Assembly: GCF_005938085.1 (NCBI RefSeq)
Contig: NZ_SMZK01000003.1
Coordinates: forward strand, 124,001 to 188,000
Length of the DNA stretch: 64,000 nt
Origin: Haloterrigena sp. H1
Lineage (GTDB): Archaea > Halobacteriota > Halobacteria > Halobacteriales > Natrialbaceae
Direction of reading: 5' to 3'
Part shown: piece by piece, positions 21,021 through 32,406 of the stretch
Layout: every line of letters begins with the position of its first letter
How positions within the stretch are numbered: position 1 is the stretch's first letter
The notes under the pieces: model-generated
Seen by the model: only the letters and a program-made list of their open reading frames with translations
Told to the model about the DNA's origin: nothing
Database searches by the model: none
Translations under genes and position numbers: made by a program

Positions 21021-21964
21021 GTACCGAAACCAAGACGGCAGGCTCGAGTGGGTCGCCCGCGAGTTCGATCAACACAGAGAGCATCCGCGCGGTCGCAAAG
21101 AAGGACTTTCAGGATGCGGTTCGTTCGTGGCTGTTCTGGGGGCTGAGCGCCTTCTTCTTCACGCTGATGGCTGCCCTGGCCGGCTTTCTCACGTGGGCGA
21201 ATCCGGACGAGTTCACGACGATCAGCTTCATCGCGCTCGTCAGTCAGGTGTGTAAGCTGATCATCCCGCTGATCGCGCTGCTCCTCGGCTGGAAAGCCAT
21301 CGCCGGCGAGCGCGAAACGGGCAGCATCAAGGTCTTGCTCTCCCTGCCCCACTCCCGCAAGGACGTCTTGTTGGGCAAACTCCTCGGCCGAACGGCCGTC
21401 CTCTCGCTGTCGCTGGTCATCGGCTTTCTCATCGCGATGGTCGCCGTCGCCTTCGCGGTCTCGGAGTTTTCCTTCCCCGCGTACGTCGCCTTCCTCGCGA
21501 TGACGATCGTCTACGGGCTCGCGTACATGAGCATCGCGGTCTCGCTGTCGTCGCTGACCCGATCGACGACGATGGCCGGCGCGGCGATGTTCGGCGTCTT
21601 CGTCCTCTTTTACATCGTCTGGAACTCGATCCGGACGGCACTCGGCCTCCTGATGCGACGTGGCTACATCGAGGGTGTCTCCTACACGACGACGAACTTC
21701 GTCGGCCAACAGATCGAGCCGACCAGGCTCCCCGACTGGGCGCTGTTCATCGATATGATCGATCCGGGCAACGCCTACCAGAACACGATCACGCTGTTCA
21801 GTGCCCTTTCCAGTAACCGGATCGGAACCTCGTACAACGAGGCGGCCTTCCCCGACGGGCTTCCGTTCTTCCTCCAGGACTGGTTCTCCCTGCTGATCCT
21901 GCTGTTCTGGATCGCCGTTCCGCTCGCCGTCGCGCTCTACCGGTTCGACCGCGTCGACATCTGA
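21017..21964 (+). CDS. ABC-2 type transporter permease
   Basis: 315 residues with six membrane helices. The N-terminal part has SIRAVAKKDFQDAVRSWLFW before the first helix, the cytoplasmic GERETGSIKVLLSLPHSRKDVLLGKLLGR segment typical of NosY-like ABC-2 permeases (about residues 95-125), and a C-terminal ending in LYRFDRVDI. An unusually long external loop (about 205-275) follows the fourth helix. It works with the ATPase gene that overlaps it; haloarchaeal pairs of this kind are common but the cargo is rarely known. Confidence 0.92.
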   Translation: MSTETKTAGSSGSPASSINTESIRAVAKKDFQDAVRSWLFWGLSAFFFTLMAALAGFLTWANPDEFTTISFIALVSQVCKLIIPLIALLLGWKAIAGERETGSIKVLLSLPHSRKDVLLGKLLGRTAVLSLSLVIGFLIAMVAVAFAVSEFSFPAYVAFLAMTIVYGLAYMSIAVSLSSLTRSTTMAGAAMFGVFVLFYIVWNSIRTALGLLMRRGYIEGVSYTTTNFVGQQIEPTRLPDWALFIDMIDPGNAYQNTITLFSALSSNRIGTSYNEAAFPDGLPFFLQDWFSLLILLFWIAVPLAVALYRFDRVDI

Positions 21965-22083
21965 GCGCACCGGCCGGCAACGCTCGACTGCTATCGATTC
22001 GTGTGACCGATTCCGACTCCGTTCGATTAGCGACCGTGATAGTTGGGGATTCGTTTATATCGGCACCTGTGGTATCCGCGGCC

Positions 22084-23055
22084 GTGACCGACTGTATCTA
22101 CTACGGCGGGAAAGGCGGCGTCGGCAAGACGACCTGTGCCGCGGCCACCGGACTCGCGCTTGCCGCCGCGGGGCAGCGAACCCTCGTCGTCTCGACCGAT
22201 CCGGCTCACTCGCTGTCCGACTCCTTCGAGACCGACATTGGCTCGGAACCGACTGCACTCGAGCCATCCGGGCCGTTCGAGCCCGAGACGAACCACGAAG
22301 GCGAGCTGTGGGGCGTCGAGATCGACCCGGCAACACAACGGGAGCGCTACGAGAAACTGGCGCGTGCGCTGGCGGCGGATCTGCGTAGCGCCGGCATCAG
22401 CCTCTCGGACACGGAGATCGAGCGGCTCTTTTCCGGCGGGATGCCGGCCGGCAGCGACGAGATCGCGGCGCTCGACTTGCTGGTCGAGTACGTCGACGCC
22501 GGCGAGTGGGACGTAATCGTCTTCGACACCGCACCGACGGGCCACACGCTTCGACTGTTCGATATGCCCGGCATCATGGGCAACGCCCTCGAGACGGCCA
22601 AATCGCTGCGGGGGCAGGCCCGCCGGATCGGCTCGGCCGCCCGCACGGCGATGCTCGGCCCGCTGTCGATGCTCGGTACCCAGGACGAAGACGAGAGCCT
22701 CGAGTCGTTTCAAGCGCGTCTCGAGCGCGCCCGCGAGTTGCTCGTCGATCCGGAGCGGACCGAGTTTCGGGTCGTCCTGATCCCGGAAGCGATGGCGATC
22801 GCGGAATCCGAACGGCTCGTCGAACGGCTTCGCGAGGCCGGCGTGCCAGTCGAGCGACTGGTCGTCAACCGGGTGCTCGAGGACCCAGACGAGGGCTGTC
22901 CACGCTGTCAGTCACGGCAGGCCCGCCACGAGGACCGGCTCGCGGAGATCCACGAGACGTTCCCTGACCTCGAGGTCGTGACGTTGCCGGATCTCGAGGG
23001 CGAGGTCCACGGGCCGGAGTCGCTGTCGATTATCGCCGAGCGAATGCCGACCTGA
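22084..23055 (+). CDS. ArsA/Get3-family ATPase
   Basis: 323 residues from the GTG at 22084. The deviant Walker A GGKGGVGKTTCAAATG begins at about residue 8, switch I VVSTDPAHSLSDSF follows, switch II is FDTAPTGHTLRLF near 160, and a CxxC (CPRCQSRQ near 283) matches the zinc-binding dimer motif of Get3. Members are soluble dimeric ATPases that carry tail-anchored membrane proteins or act with an arsenite pump; no ars genes are nearby, which favours a Get3-like role. A TATA-like gtttatatc at 22054-22062 fits the GTG start. Confidence 0.9.
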   Translation: MTDCIYYGGKGGVGKTTCAAATGLALAAAGQRTLVVSTDPAHSLSDSFETDIGSEPTALEPSGPFEPETNHEGELWGVEIDPATQRERYEKLARALAADLRSAGISLSDTEIERLFSGGMPAGSDEIAALDLLVEYVDAGEWDVIVFDTAPTGHTLRLFDMPGIMGNALETAKSLRGQARRIGSAARTAMLGPLSMLGTQDEDESLESFQARLERARELLVDPERTEFRVVLIPEAMAIAESERLVERLREAGVPVERLVVNRVLEDPDEGCPRCQSRQARHEDRLAEIHETFPDLEVVTLPDLEGEVHGPESLSIIAERMPT

Positions 23056-23136
23056 TACGGACTCCTGCCAGTCAGTTCCGGTGGGCTCGCAATCCGTCAT
23101 GCGGGTGCGTCGGTACACAGTGGTAGCAGACCGTAT
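23055..23136. repeat. Dispersed palindromic repeat, family 1, copy B
   Basis: Begins at the stop codon of the ATPase gene (atacggactcctgccag) and ends gtagcagaccgtat. The arms match copy A with a few substitutions; the middle is diverged. It fills most of the space before the next gene. Confidence 0.75.
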
Positions 23137-23196
23137 GACTGGACGTCTAATAGGGGCTGACCAACACTTATTATGTTGGTTCAGTAACATTCAACC

Positions 23197-23385
23197 ATGG
23201 CACTCTCGATCGGTCGGACCGCGTCCCCGGTCATCACGGCGATCGGCATTGCCGTCGCGCTCATCGCTATCGTCGGCACGCAGTATTTTGGCTGGGAGTG
23301 GGGCTCGGGACAGCTCGTGCCGACGATTCTCGGCGTCGCCGCTGCCGTGATCGCGGTCTTCGTCGTTTTCACCCGCCGCGGCTGA
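23197..23385 (+). CDS. Small two-helix membrane protein, 62 aa
   Basis: MALSIGRTASPVITAIGIAV starts a first helix (about 10-30); a short polar turn (FGWEWGSGQ) leads to a second helix (LVPTILGVAAAVIAVFVVF) and the end is basic, TRRG, inside. The AT-rich cacttattatg about 25 bp before the ATG is a good promoter. Similar small membrane proteins are frequent in haloarchaea; the function is unknown. Confidence 0.75.
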   Translation: MALSIGRTASPVITAIGIAVALIAIVGTQYFGWEWGSGQLVPTILGVAAAVIAVFVVFTRRG

Positions 23386-23494
23386 GGCCTCGCGGTTTCG
23401 GACCCCTGCACTGGATCCTGATCGTTCGAACCCAGTTAGTATTTATTTCTCTAGATTACCCACGAAGCTTATACACGCTCACTGGCTGTTCGAA

Positions 23495-23516
23495 CTCGTA
23501 GCGAGTCCGCTACGAG
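23495..23516 (+). promoter_or_regulatory. Hairpin directly before a small zinc-ribbon gene
   Basis: A perfect 9-bp stem ctcgtagcg/cgctacgag with loop agtc ends 5 bp before the ATG at 23522. A TATA-like cttatacac lies at 23468-23476, so the hairpin would be in the 5' untranslated RNA and could hide the start. This is inference from position. Confidence 0.4.
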
Positions 23517-23521
23517 CACAC

Positions 23522-23671
23522 ATGCGTTCCCTAGAGAAGTACCTGAGACAGCTGTTGCGGATGCACGCGACGGAGCGGGTCTACCGGTGTACGAACTGCG
23601 GCTGTACGTACGAAACCAATAAGACGACCTGTCGAGAGTGTTGGAACGAGCGACTCGTTCGAATCCGGTAG
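23522..23671 (+). CDS. 49-aa basic zinc-ribbon protein
   Basis: MRSLEKYLRQLLRMHATERV is followed by a zinc ribbon (YRCTNCGCTYE ... TCRECWNE) and a basic end LVRIR. The two CxxC pairs are complete. Unlike most haloarchaeal proteins it is basic, so binding to nucleic acid is plausible. The ATG follows a strong hairpin by 5 bp. Confidence 0.7.
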   Translation: MRSLEKYLRQLLRMHATERVYRCTNCGCTYETNKTTCRECWNERLVRIR

Positions 23672-23718
23672 TCGACCGCTCTGCTTTCGTCGGGCACACG
23701 GGCCGGGCTCTCGAGTGA

Positions 23719-26326
<2,608 letters not shown>

Positions 26327-26334
26327 CGGTCCGG

Positions 26335-27723
26335 TCACTGCCAGACGTCGCTCGTGCAGTCGCCGTCGGGCCAGCGGATCTCGTGGGCGCGGGCCGGGCC
26401 CGCCGGGCAGTCGCCCCAGTCGACGAGGAAGTCCTCGTCGAGCTCGAGGGTGCCCTTTCGGGGATCGACATCGGCTTTCAACATTACCGAGCCGCGTTCG
26501 GCCTCCTCGGGGTAGAACTGGTCGTCCCACGAGGAGAACAGCGACGTGGTCCAGTAGAGTCGCTCGCCGTCCAGCGAGAGTTGCAGCATCTGCGGGCCAG
26601 CGACGATTTCCCGCCCCTGGACTTCCCGGACGTCGCCGAAGGTGCCGCCGACCGACAGCGAGTCGGCCCGTCGTGGGTTCGACGGGTCCGAGATGTCGTA
26701 CATCCAGACCTCGCCGTGGAGCCAGTTCGAGCCGAACAGGTAGCGATCGTCCATCGAAATCAGGATGTCCGTCGTCAGGCCGGGAACGGGCATATCCCAG
26801 TCGGGATGCTCGCGGGCCTCGAAGTCGATCGCTTTCTCGGCACGGTACTCGCCAGCCTCCTCGTCGCGCCAGAAGTGGAAGATGTTCGACGAGAGCGCGG
26901 CCCCGACGAACCCGTGGGTCGATTCTGGCGTGTGGAGGAATCGCACCTCGAGTGGAATCTGGCCTTCCTCGCCGAGGTCGATCGTCTGTTCGACAGTGCC
27001 ATCCTCCCAGTCCCAGAAGTGGATTTTCTGGCCGTACTTACCCTCCTCGACGTCCTCTAAGTCGAAGCCCGGATAGTAGGTCTTCGGCGCGGCCCACTCA
27101 GTCGAGACCATCACGTTCTGGCGTGGCTGGTACCAGTAGTCGTAGTTCATCTCGATTTCGCCCGGCGGCTCCCACCGGCCCTCGATCTCGAAGTCCTCGT
27201 TCAATTCGAGGAAGCCACCGGGGAGGTCGCCGTCAGCGTCGCCGAGCATACTGATCAGGATCTGTCCGTCCGGGATACAGTGGACCGTATGCGGAGCCGA
27301 GAGGTCGTACTCGAAGACTTCCTCGGGTTCGATCACCTCGACCAGTTCGGGATTGCGCCGGTCCGCCGCGTCGATCACGTGGAGCCGCGAGGAGCGCTGG
27401 CCGGGGACGATCAGGTGTTGGCGCTCGAGTCCCTCGACGTGACACGACGACGAGCAGGCGTTCCATCCGAAGTGGTGGAGTTCGTCGCCGCGATTTGGCA
27501 TCTCGATGCGGTCGACGATTTCACAGTACGTGTCCGACTCGGGATCGAGGTCGACGACCGCGACGAAGTCCGACGCGTCGACGTCAGTGCCGACGTAGAG
27601 GCTCATCACGTAGGCTAACTTTTCCCGACCGCCCTCCTCGATGGCGGCCTGTGGCGTCGCGTAGCCGGGTCCCTCGTGGTCGTGGCCCGGTTCGGCGTCG
27701 CTGGGAGTGCTAGCATCACTCAT
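26335..27723 (-). CDS. Selenium-binding protein 56 / methanethiol oxidase family
   Basis: 462 residues, the full length of the SBP56 family. The segment HHFGWNACSSSCHVEGLE near residue 90 is the conserved cysteine region; the rest is a beta-propeller with YDISDPSNPRRADS and TTSLFSSWDDQFYP near the C-terminus. Bacterial and human members oxidise methanethiol to formaldehyde, sulfide and peroxide; whether this archaeal one does so is inference. The usual CSSC is CSSSC here. The start MSDASTPSD follows a BRE-poor region. It is sandwiched between two 2Fe-2S ferredoxin genes on the same strand. Confidence 0.92.
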   Translation of the reverse strand: MSDASTPSDAEPGHDHEGPGYATPQAAIEEGGREKLAYVMSLYVGTDVDASDFVAVVDLDPESDTYCEIVDRIEMPNRGDELHHFGWNACSSSCHVEGLERQHLIVPGQRSSRLHVIDAADRRNPELVEVIEPEEVFEYDLSAPHTVHCIPDGQILISMLGDADGDLPGGFLELNEDFEIEGRWEPPGEIEMNYDYWYQPRQNVMVSTEWAAPKTYYPGFDLEDVEEGKYGQKIHFWDWEDGTVEQTIDLGEEGQIPLEVRFLHTPESTHGFVGAALSSNIFHFWRDEEAGEYRAEKAIDFEAREHPDWDMPVPGLTTDILISMDDRYLFGSNWLHGEVWMYDISDPSNPRRADSLSVGGTFGDVREVQGREIVAGPQMLQLSLDGERLYWTTSLFSSWDDQFYPEEAERGSVMLKADVDPRKGTLELDEDFLVDWGDCPAGPARAHEIRWPDGDCTSDVWQ

Positions 27724-27788
27724 GAGATGGGGCACCACGAGCAGGGAAATAAGTCTAGCCGGGACCCGTGACGGCAGCGAGCGGGAGG

Positions 27789-28166
27789 CTACGACCAGGG
27801 GCTGTCGCCGACTTCGGCACGTACCCTCGGGCCGACCTCGATGCGGCAGTCGGTTCGCGGGGACGCGATACACAGCAGGACGTAGCCGTCCACCCGCTCG
27901 CGGTCGGTCAGCGCCGCCGGGGGACGCCGATAGGTGAACGCGTCGGTGTCGCGCGGCTGCTCCGCTCCGCCCGCGTCGGATTCGGACGCTCCGTCCTCGA
28001 TCGCGAGCAGCCGGCCGACGCAGGTGATGCAGGTCCCCTTCCGGCAGTCGTACGGCAGCCGGACGCCCGCCCGCTGGGTCGCCTCGAGGACCGTCTCGTC
28101 GTCGCCAACCTCGATCGTTCGGTTCGGGCCGTCGAGCCGCTCGAGGGTTACGTCGTAGCTCGTCAT
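27789..28166 (-). CDS. 2Fe-2S ferredoxin (upstream of SBP56)
   Basis: 125 residues. Cysteines 41, 46 and 49 (DCRKGTCITC) and the one in VLLCIASP give the plant-type 2Fe-2S pattern with the same spacing as the downstream paralogue. The insert between them is rich in Ala/Ser/Asp. It ends 65 bp before the SBP56 start. Both ferredoxins end with a similar NPW/SPW tail, which suggests that they arose from one another and serve a common partner. Confidence 0.9.
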   Translation of the reverse strand: MTSYDVTLERLDGPNRTIEVGDDETVLEATQRAGVRLPYDCRKGTCITCVGRLLAIEDGASESDAGGAEQPRDTDAFTYRRPPAALTDRERVDGYVLLCIASPRTDCRIEVGPRVRAEVGDSPWS

Positions 28167-28261
28167 CGCTCGATTCCCGCAGGGCGGCGTTCGGTCGAGT
28201 TACTCACAATCGATGCTACCACTGACGTCGCAAAAAGTATGCCTGGAGGGGCCACCTGAGA

Positions 28262-28340
28262 CAGCTGTCACGAGTGACCGGCGCGACCGCAGGACGGATG
28301 GCGAGTGCGCCGGCACTGACTGGCAGTATTCCGGATGACT
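28262..28340. repeat. Dispersed palindromic repeat, family 1, degenerate copy
   Basis: In reverse orientation this matches the family: on the minus strand it contains atactgccagtcagtgccgg, then cctgcggtcgcgccgg and cgtgacagc, in the order seen in copy C at 37975. The outer arms are worn down. It lies between the ferredoxin and rio1 genes. Confidence 0.55.
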
Positions 28341-28411
28341 GTCGTCGACGCCAGCGGGGTCTTCGAACGAGTCCCAGTATTTACCCACGCTCGACCCGTA
28401 GAGCCGAATAG

Positions 28412-29287
28412 ATGGGACAGGGAACGGAATTCGGACTGGTCGATCTCGAGGAGGTCGACACCCCGGGCGATGAGTGGGAGGAGATCGACGTCTCGGATAC
28501 CGAAGCGGATCGGATCGCCCGCAAGCGCGACCGGGAGTTCGAACAGTTCGAGGAGCGAATCAAAGACGCCGACCAGTTCAAAGTCGAGCAATCTGTGTTC
28601 GACGATGCGACGTTCGCGGCGCTGTACAAACTGGTCCAGGACGGCTACGTCGAGGCCTTCGGCGGGCCGCTCTCGACGGGCAAGGAGGCGAACGTCTATC
28701 ACGCGCTGGGCGACGACCGCGAAGTCGCCGTCAAGATCTACCGGATCAACGCCTCGAACTTCCGGCAGATGCGTGACTATCTCGAGGGCGATCCCCGCTT
28801 CGAAGGACTGGGCGGCCAGAAGAAAGACGTCGTCCTCGCATGGACGAAAAAGGAACTGGCGAACCTCCGGCGAGCGAAGGCGGCCGGGGTCCGCGTACCC
28901 GAGCCGATCGCGACCGAGCGCAACGTCTTAGTCATGGAGTACATCGGCACCGAGGACGGTCGCGCGAAACGCCTCGGCGAGGTCCACATCGAGAACCCCC
29001 AGACCGCCTACGAGGTCATGCGCGAGTACATGCGCCGACTCTACTCGGCCGGGTTGATCCACGGCGACTTGAGCGAGTACAACGTCGTCTTCGACGAGGC
29101 CGAGGGCCAACTCGTGCTCATCGACCTCGGGCAGGCCGTCACCGTCCACCACCCCAACAGTCGTGACTTCTTAGAGCGTGACTGTCGGAACGTCGCCTCG
29201 TTTTTCTCCCGGCAGGGACTGGACGTGACCGAAGACGACCTCCTCGAGTTCGTCACGAGCCCGGAGCCGGACCCGTCTCGAAACTGA
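28412..29287 (+). CDS. rio1: RIO1-family serine protein kinase
   Basis: 291 residues. The RIO P-loop STGKEANVYHA is at about 90-100, the catalytic loop IHGDLSEYNVVF near 215, and the metal-binding LIDLGQAV near 235. The N-terminal acidic region of about 50 residues is typical of the archaeal enzyme. RIO1 acts in 40S/30S ribosomal subunit maturation. The KH/Dim2 gene, another small-subunit assembly factor, follows on the same strand 167 bp on, a conserved archaeal neighbourhood. Confidence 0.94.
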   Translation: MGQGTEFGLVDLEEVDTPGDEWEEIDVSDTEADRIARKRDREFEQFEERIKDADQFKVEQSVFDDATFAALYKLVQDGYVEAFGGPLSTGKEANVYHALGDDREVAVKIYRINASNFRQMRDYLEGDPRFEGLGGQKKDVVLAWTKKELANLRRAKAAGVRVPEPIATERNVLVMEYIGTEDGRAKRLGEVHIENPQTAYEVMREYMRRLYSAGLIHGDLSEYNVVFDEAEGQLVLIDLGQAVTVHHPNSRDFLERDCRNVASFFSRQGLDVTEDDLLEFVTSPEPDPSRN

Positions 29288-29454
29288 GCGTTGCAACCGA
29301 GAGGACACCGCCCGAACGTTTTGGTCCCTCGTCATCGCGGACCCGAGTCGCACCGCACCGGCCCCGTCCGAGATAGCCGTGTGCGTGGCTGCAACACCCT
29401 CATTCAGTGCTCGCGGACCAAGGTCTTAACCTCACCCAGCCAGTAACGGACTGT

Positions 29455-30012
29455 ATGCAGCACGTGAAGATTCCGCAGGACCGCATCGGCGTTCTTATTG
29501 GCGAAGGAGGCGAGACGATGCGCGAGATCGAGGCGGAAGCGGAAGTACGACTCGACATCGACTCGGAAAACGGCTCCGTCGCTGTCGAAACCGTCGGCGA
29601 TCCCGTGCTCGGCCTCAAAGGCCCCGATATCGTTCGTGCGATCGGCCGCGGCTTCGCACCCGAAGACGCCCTGCGGCTGCTCGAGGACGACATGATGTTG
29701 TTCGACGTCGTCGACATCGACGCCGCCGCGCGCAACAAAAACGACATGAAACGCAAGAAGGGCCGGCTCATCGGCGAAGGTGGCCGAACCCGCGAACTGA
29801 TGGAAGAGTTGACCGGTGCCGACGTCGTCATCTACGGCTCGACGCTCGGGATCATCGGTGCTCCACAGGAGGTCGACGCCGTTCGCAGCGCCGCCGAAAT
29901 GCTGCTGGATGGGGCGCCCCACGGCGCGGTCTACTCCTTCCTTGAGGAGAAGCATAACGAGATGAAACACAAAGGAATGGAGTACCACCGGTACCCCGGT
30001 GGCCAGTCCTGA
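29455..30012 (+). CDS. KH-domain ribosome assembly protein (Dim2/Krr1-like)
   Basis: 185 residues with two KH domains, each with a GxxG loop (RIGVLIGEGGETMRE near 9-23; GRLIGEGGRTRELM near 103). The C-terminal FLEEKHNEMKHKGMEYHRYPGG is the conserved family tail. Archaeal Dim2 binds the 3' end of 16S rRNA and aIF2 alpha. I start at MQHVKIPQDR; the open frame extends 16 codons further but without haloarchaeal composition. It is linked to rio1 upstream. The stop is followed immediately by a family 2 palindromic repeat. Confidence 0.93.
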   Translation: MQHVKIPQDRIGVLIGEGGETMREIEAEAEVRLDIDSENGSVAVETVGDPVLGLKGPDIVRAIGRGFAPEDALRLLEDDMMLFDVVDIDAAARNKNDMKRKKGRLIGEGGRTRELMEELTGADVVIYGSTLGIIGAPQEVDAVRSAAEMLLDGAPHGAVYSFLEEKHNEMKHKGMEYHRYPGGQS

Positions 30013-30064
30013 TTCATACTGCCGGACAGAACGACGTATTGACTGCTGTCCAGTAGTATCAGTC
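30013..30064. repeat. Dispersed palindromic repeat, family 2, short copy
   Basis: The arms atactgccggacag (30016-30029) and ctgtccagtagtat are imperfect inverted repeats around acgacgtattga. It begins right after the stop codon of the KH gene. The reverse complement reappears at 51522-51638, split by about 65 bp. Confidence 0.7.
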
Positions 30065-30286
30065 ACCTGCGTTTCGTTTTGGATCGTTCCGTGACCGCCT
30101 CACGACTGTCGCTGGTTGACTGACTGGTCGGCCGCGCCATCGCTGCAGGCACACCTCGCTCGAATCGCTTGTGAGCCATCAGTTGCCCGGTCATTCTCGC
30201 GAATTAGCGGTATAAATACCCGACAACCAGTAATTCGAAAACGACAGACGAAGGGGTGATCGCGGGTTCCCATTTAACAAGTAGCA

Positions 30287-30300
30287 AAAAGCTTATATAG
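30287..30300 (+). promoter_or_regulatory. Thermosome promoter
   Basis: The sequence aaaagcttatatag gives a purine-rich BRE followed by TATA element TTATATAG, about 27 bp before the start codon at 30327. It is among the strongest-looking promoters in the window, fitting a highly expressed, heat-induced chaperonin gene. Confidence 0.75.
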
Positions 30301-30326
30301 AATCACAATCAATCCTTCGGGTGACT

Positions 30327-32003
30327 ATGGCTCAACAGCAGATGGGCAACCAGCCCCTTATCGTACTCTCGGAGGACAGCCAGCGGACCTCCGGAGAGGA
30401 CGCACAGTCCATGAACGTACAGGCCGGGAAAGCGGTCGCCGAATCGGTTCGGACGACGCTCGGCCCGAAGGGGATGGACAAGATGCTCGTCGACTCCTCG
30501 GGGAACGTCATCGTCACGAACGACGGTGTCACCCTGCTCTCGGAGATGGAGATCGACCACCCCGCAGCCGACATGATCGTCGAAGTCGCCGAGACCCAGG
30601 AAGAGGAAGTCGGCGACGGCACGACAAGCGCCGTCGTCATCGCTGGCGAACTCCTCAGCCAGGCCGAGGACCTCCTCGATCAGGACATTCACGCGACCAC
30701 CCTCGCGCAGGGGTATCGAGAAGCCGCCGAAGAAGCGATCAACGCCCTCGAGGAGATCGCCATCGACGTCGACGAAGACGACACCGAGGTCCTCGAACAG
30801 ATCGCCGCGACGGCGATGACCGGCAAGGGCGCCGAAAGCGCCAAAGACTTGCTCTCGGAACTCGTCGTTGAGGCCGTTCGCGCGGTCGCTGACGACGACG
30901 GCGTCGACACGGACAACATCAAAGTCGAGAAAGTCGTCGGCGGCTCGATCGAGAACTCCGAGCTCGTCGAAGGCGTCATCGTCGACAAGGAGCGCGTCTC
31001 CGAGAACATGCCCTACTTCGCCGAGGACGCCAACGTCGCGATCGTCGACGGCGATTTGGAGATCAAAGAGACCGAGATCGACGCCGAGGTCAACGTCACC
31101 GACCCCGACCAGCTCGAGCAGTTCCTCGAACAGGAAGAGGCCCAGCTGCGCGAGATGGCCGAGCAGGTCGCCGACGCCGGTGCTGACGTCGTCTTCGTCG
31201 ACGGCGGCATCGACGACATGGCCCAGCACTACCTCGCACAGGAGGACATCATCGCGGTTCGTCGCGTCAAATCCAGCGACCAGAGCCAGCTCGCCCGCGC
31301 GACCGGCGCGACGCCCGTCTCGAGCGTCGACGACCTGACCGCCGAGGACCTCGGCGTCGCCGGCAGCGTCGCCCAGAAGGAGATCGCCGGCGACCAGCGC
31401 ATCTTCGTCGAGGACGTCGACGACGCCCAGGCCGTCACCCTCATCCTCCGCGGTGGCACCGAACACGTCATCGACGAGATCGACCGCGCCATCGAGGACT
31501 CCCTCGGTGTGGTGCGCACGACCATCGAGGACGGCAAAGTCCTCGCCGGCGGCGGCGCACCCGAGATCGACCTCTCGCTCGCCCTGCGTGACTACGCCGA
31601 CTCCGTCGGCGGCCGCGAGCAGCTCGCCGTCGAAGCCTTCGCGGACGCGCTCGAGGTCATCCCACGCACGCTGGCCGAGAACGCCGGGCTGGACCCCATC
31701 GACTCGCTGGTCGAACTCCGGAGCGCCCACGACGGTGGCGACACCGGTGCCGGCCTCGACGCCTACACCGGCGACACCATCGACATGGACGCCGAGGGCG
31801 TCTACGAGCCGCTGCGCGTGAAGACCCAGGCCATCGAATCCGCCACCGAAGCGGCCGTCATGCTGCTTCGCATCGACGACGTCATCGCCGCTGGCGACCT
31901 CGCCGTCTCCCACGACGACGACGAGGGCGACGAGATGCCGCCGGGCGGCGGTGGCATGGGCGGCATGGGCGGTATGGGCGGTGGCATGGGCGGCATGATG
32001 TGA
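30327..32003 (+). CDS. Thermosome subunit (group II chaperonin)
   Basis: 558 residues. ATP-binding and hydrolysis motifs are [16 protein letters not shown] near 43-58, NDGVTLL, and [15 protein letters not shown] near 95; GGGAPEIDL near 410 is the conserved equatorial motif. The apical domain spans about 210-370. The tail [21 protein letters not shown] is the typical Gly/Met repeat of haloarchaeal subunits. It forms 16-meric rings that fold cytosolic proteins. I used the ATG at 30327; an in-frame GTG two codons upstream exists. It is monocistronic, with a strong promoter and a long inverted repeat behind it. Confidence 0.97.
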   Translation: MAQQQMGNQPLIVLSEDSQRTSGEDAQSMNVQAGKAVAESVRTTLGPKGMDKMLVDSSGNVIVTNDGVTLLSEMEIDHPAADMIVEVAETQEEEVGDGTTSAVVIAGELLSQAEDLLDQDIHATTLAQGYREAAEEAINALEEIAIDVDEDDTEVLEQIAATAMTGKGAESAKDLLSELVVEAVRAVADDDGVDTDNIKVEKVVGGSIENSELVEGVIVDKERVSENMPYFAEDANVAIVDGDLEIKETEIDAEVNVTDPDQLEQFLEQEEAQLREMAEQVADAGADVVFVDGGIDDMAQHYLAQEDIIAVRRVKSSDQSQLARATGATPVSSVDDLTAEDLGVAGSVAQKEIAGDQRIFVEDVDDAQAVTLILRGGTEHVIDEIDRAIEDSLGVVRTTIEDGKVLAGGGAPEIDLSLALRDYADSVGGREQLAVEAFADALEVIPRTLAENAGLDPIDSLVELRSAHDGGDTGAGLDAYTGDTIDMDAEGVYEPLRVKTQAIESATEAAVMLLRIDDVIAAGDLAVSHDDDEGDEMPPGGGGMGGMGGMGGGMGGMM

Positions 32004-32004
32004 A

Positions 32005-32067
32005 ACCAGCTTTTACGCTGCGCTCACTCGCTCACACCGCTCACTCGTTCGCTCGGTAAAAGCTGGA
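32005..32067 (+). terminator. Inverted repeat behind the thermosome gene
   Basis: The ends ccagcttttac (32005-32015) and gtaaaagctgg (32057-32067) are perfect 11-base complements and flank repeats of the word cgctcactcg. The right end continues atcaaaagcgc. A related element (41105-41185) stands behind the AbrB-like gene. It probably ends or protects the mRNA; that is inference. Confidence 0.55.
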
Positions 32068-32379
32068 TCAAAAGCGCTCCTCCCTCCGTTTCGAGCGCTT
32101 CGCGCTCTTCACATCGGTCGTCGGCCCGAACGCGACGCGCTCACGGGCTTCGCTCGGTGAACGGCGTCGCTCGGGTTCTTCGAACCGCTCGCTCGCCGAC
32201 AGTGGATCCAAGGCTGATCGGCCACGGTGGGACTACTACCGCTTGTAACACCGCCTCCTATTTCGAGTCGGCCCATCTTTCGTTGCCGGTTCGTCGTCAT
32301 TTCTGCATTCAATTCTCTCGTCCAATTCCACAGGACCTCGAGCAACCGACCGTTCGTCAACACCCCACACGAAACAGTC
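32068..32379. other. Intergenic, repetitive cgctcg words
   Basis: This stretch has many short words of the type gcgctcacgggcttcgctcgg and ttcgaaccgctcgctcgcc, then plainer sequence up to the methyltransferase promoter. No gene is supported here: the frame open from 32227 reads through non-coding composition. Confidence 0.45.
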
Positions 32380-32406
32380 ATGTATTTTTCACTACAAGTG
32401 GTGGGA

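Noticed and set aside
30309..31913. 534-codon minus-strand frame opposite the thermosome
   Set aside because: Gly/Asp/Val-rich mirror of the chaperonin; no promoter or recognisable domain.
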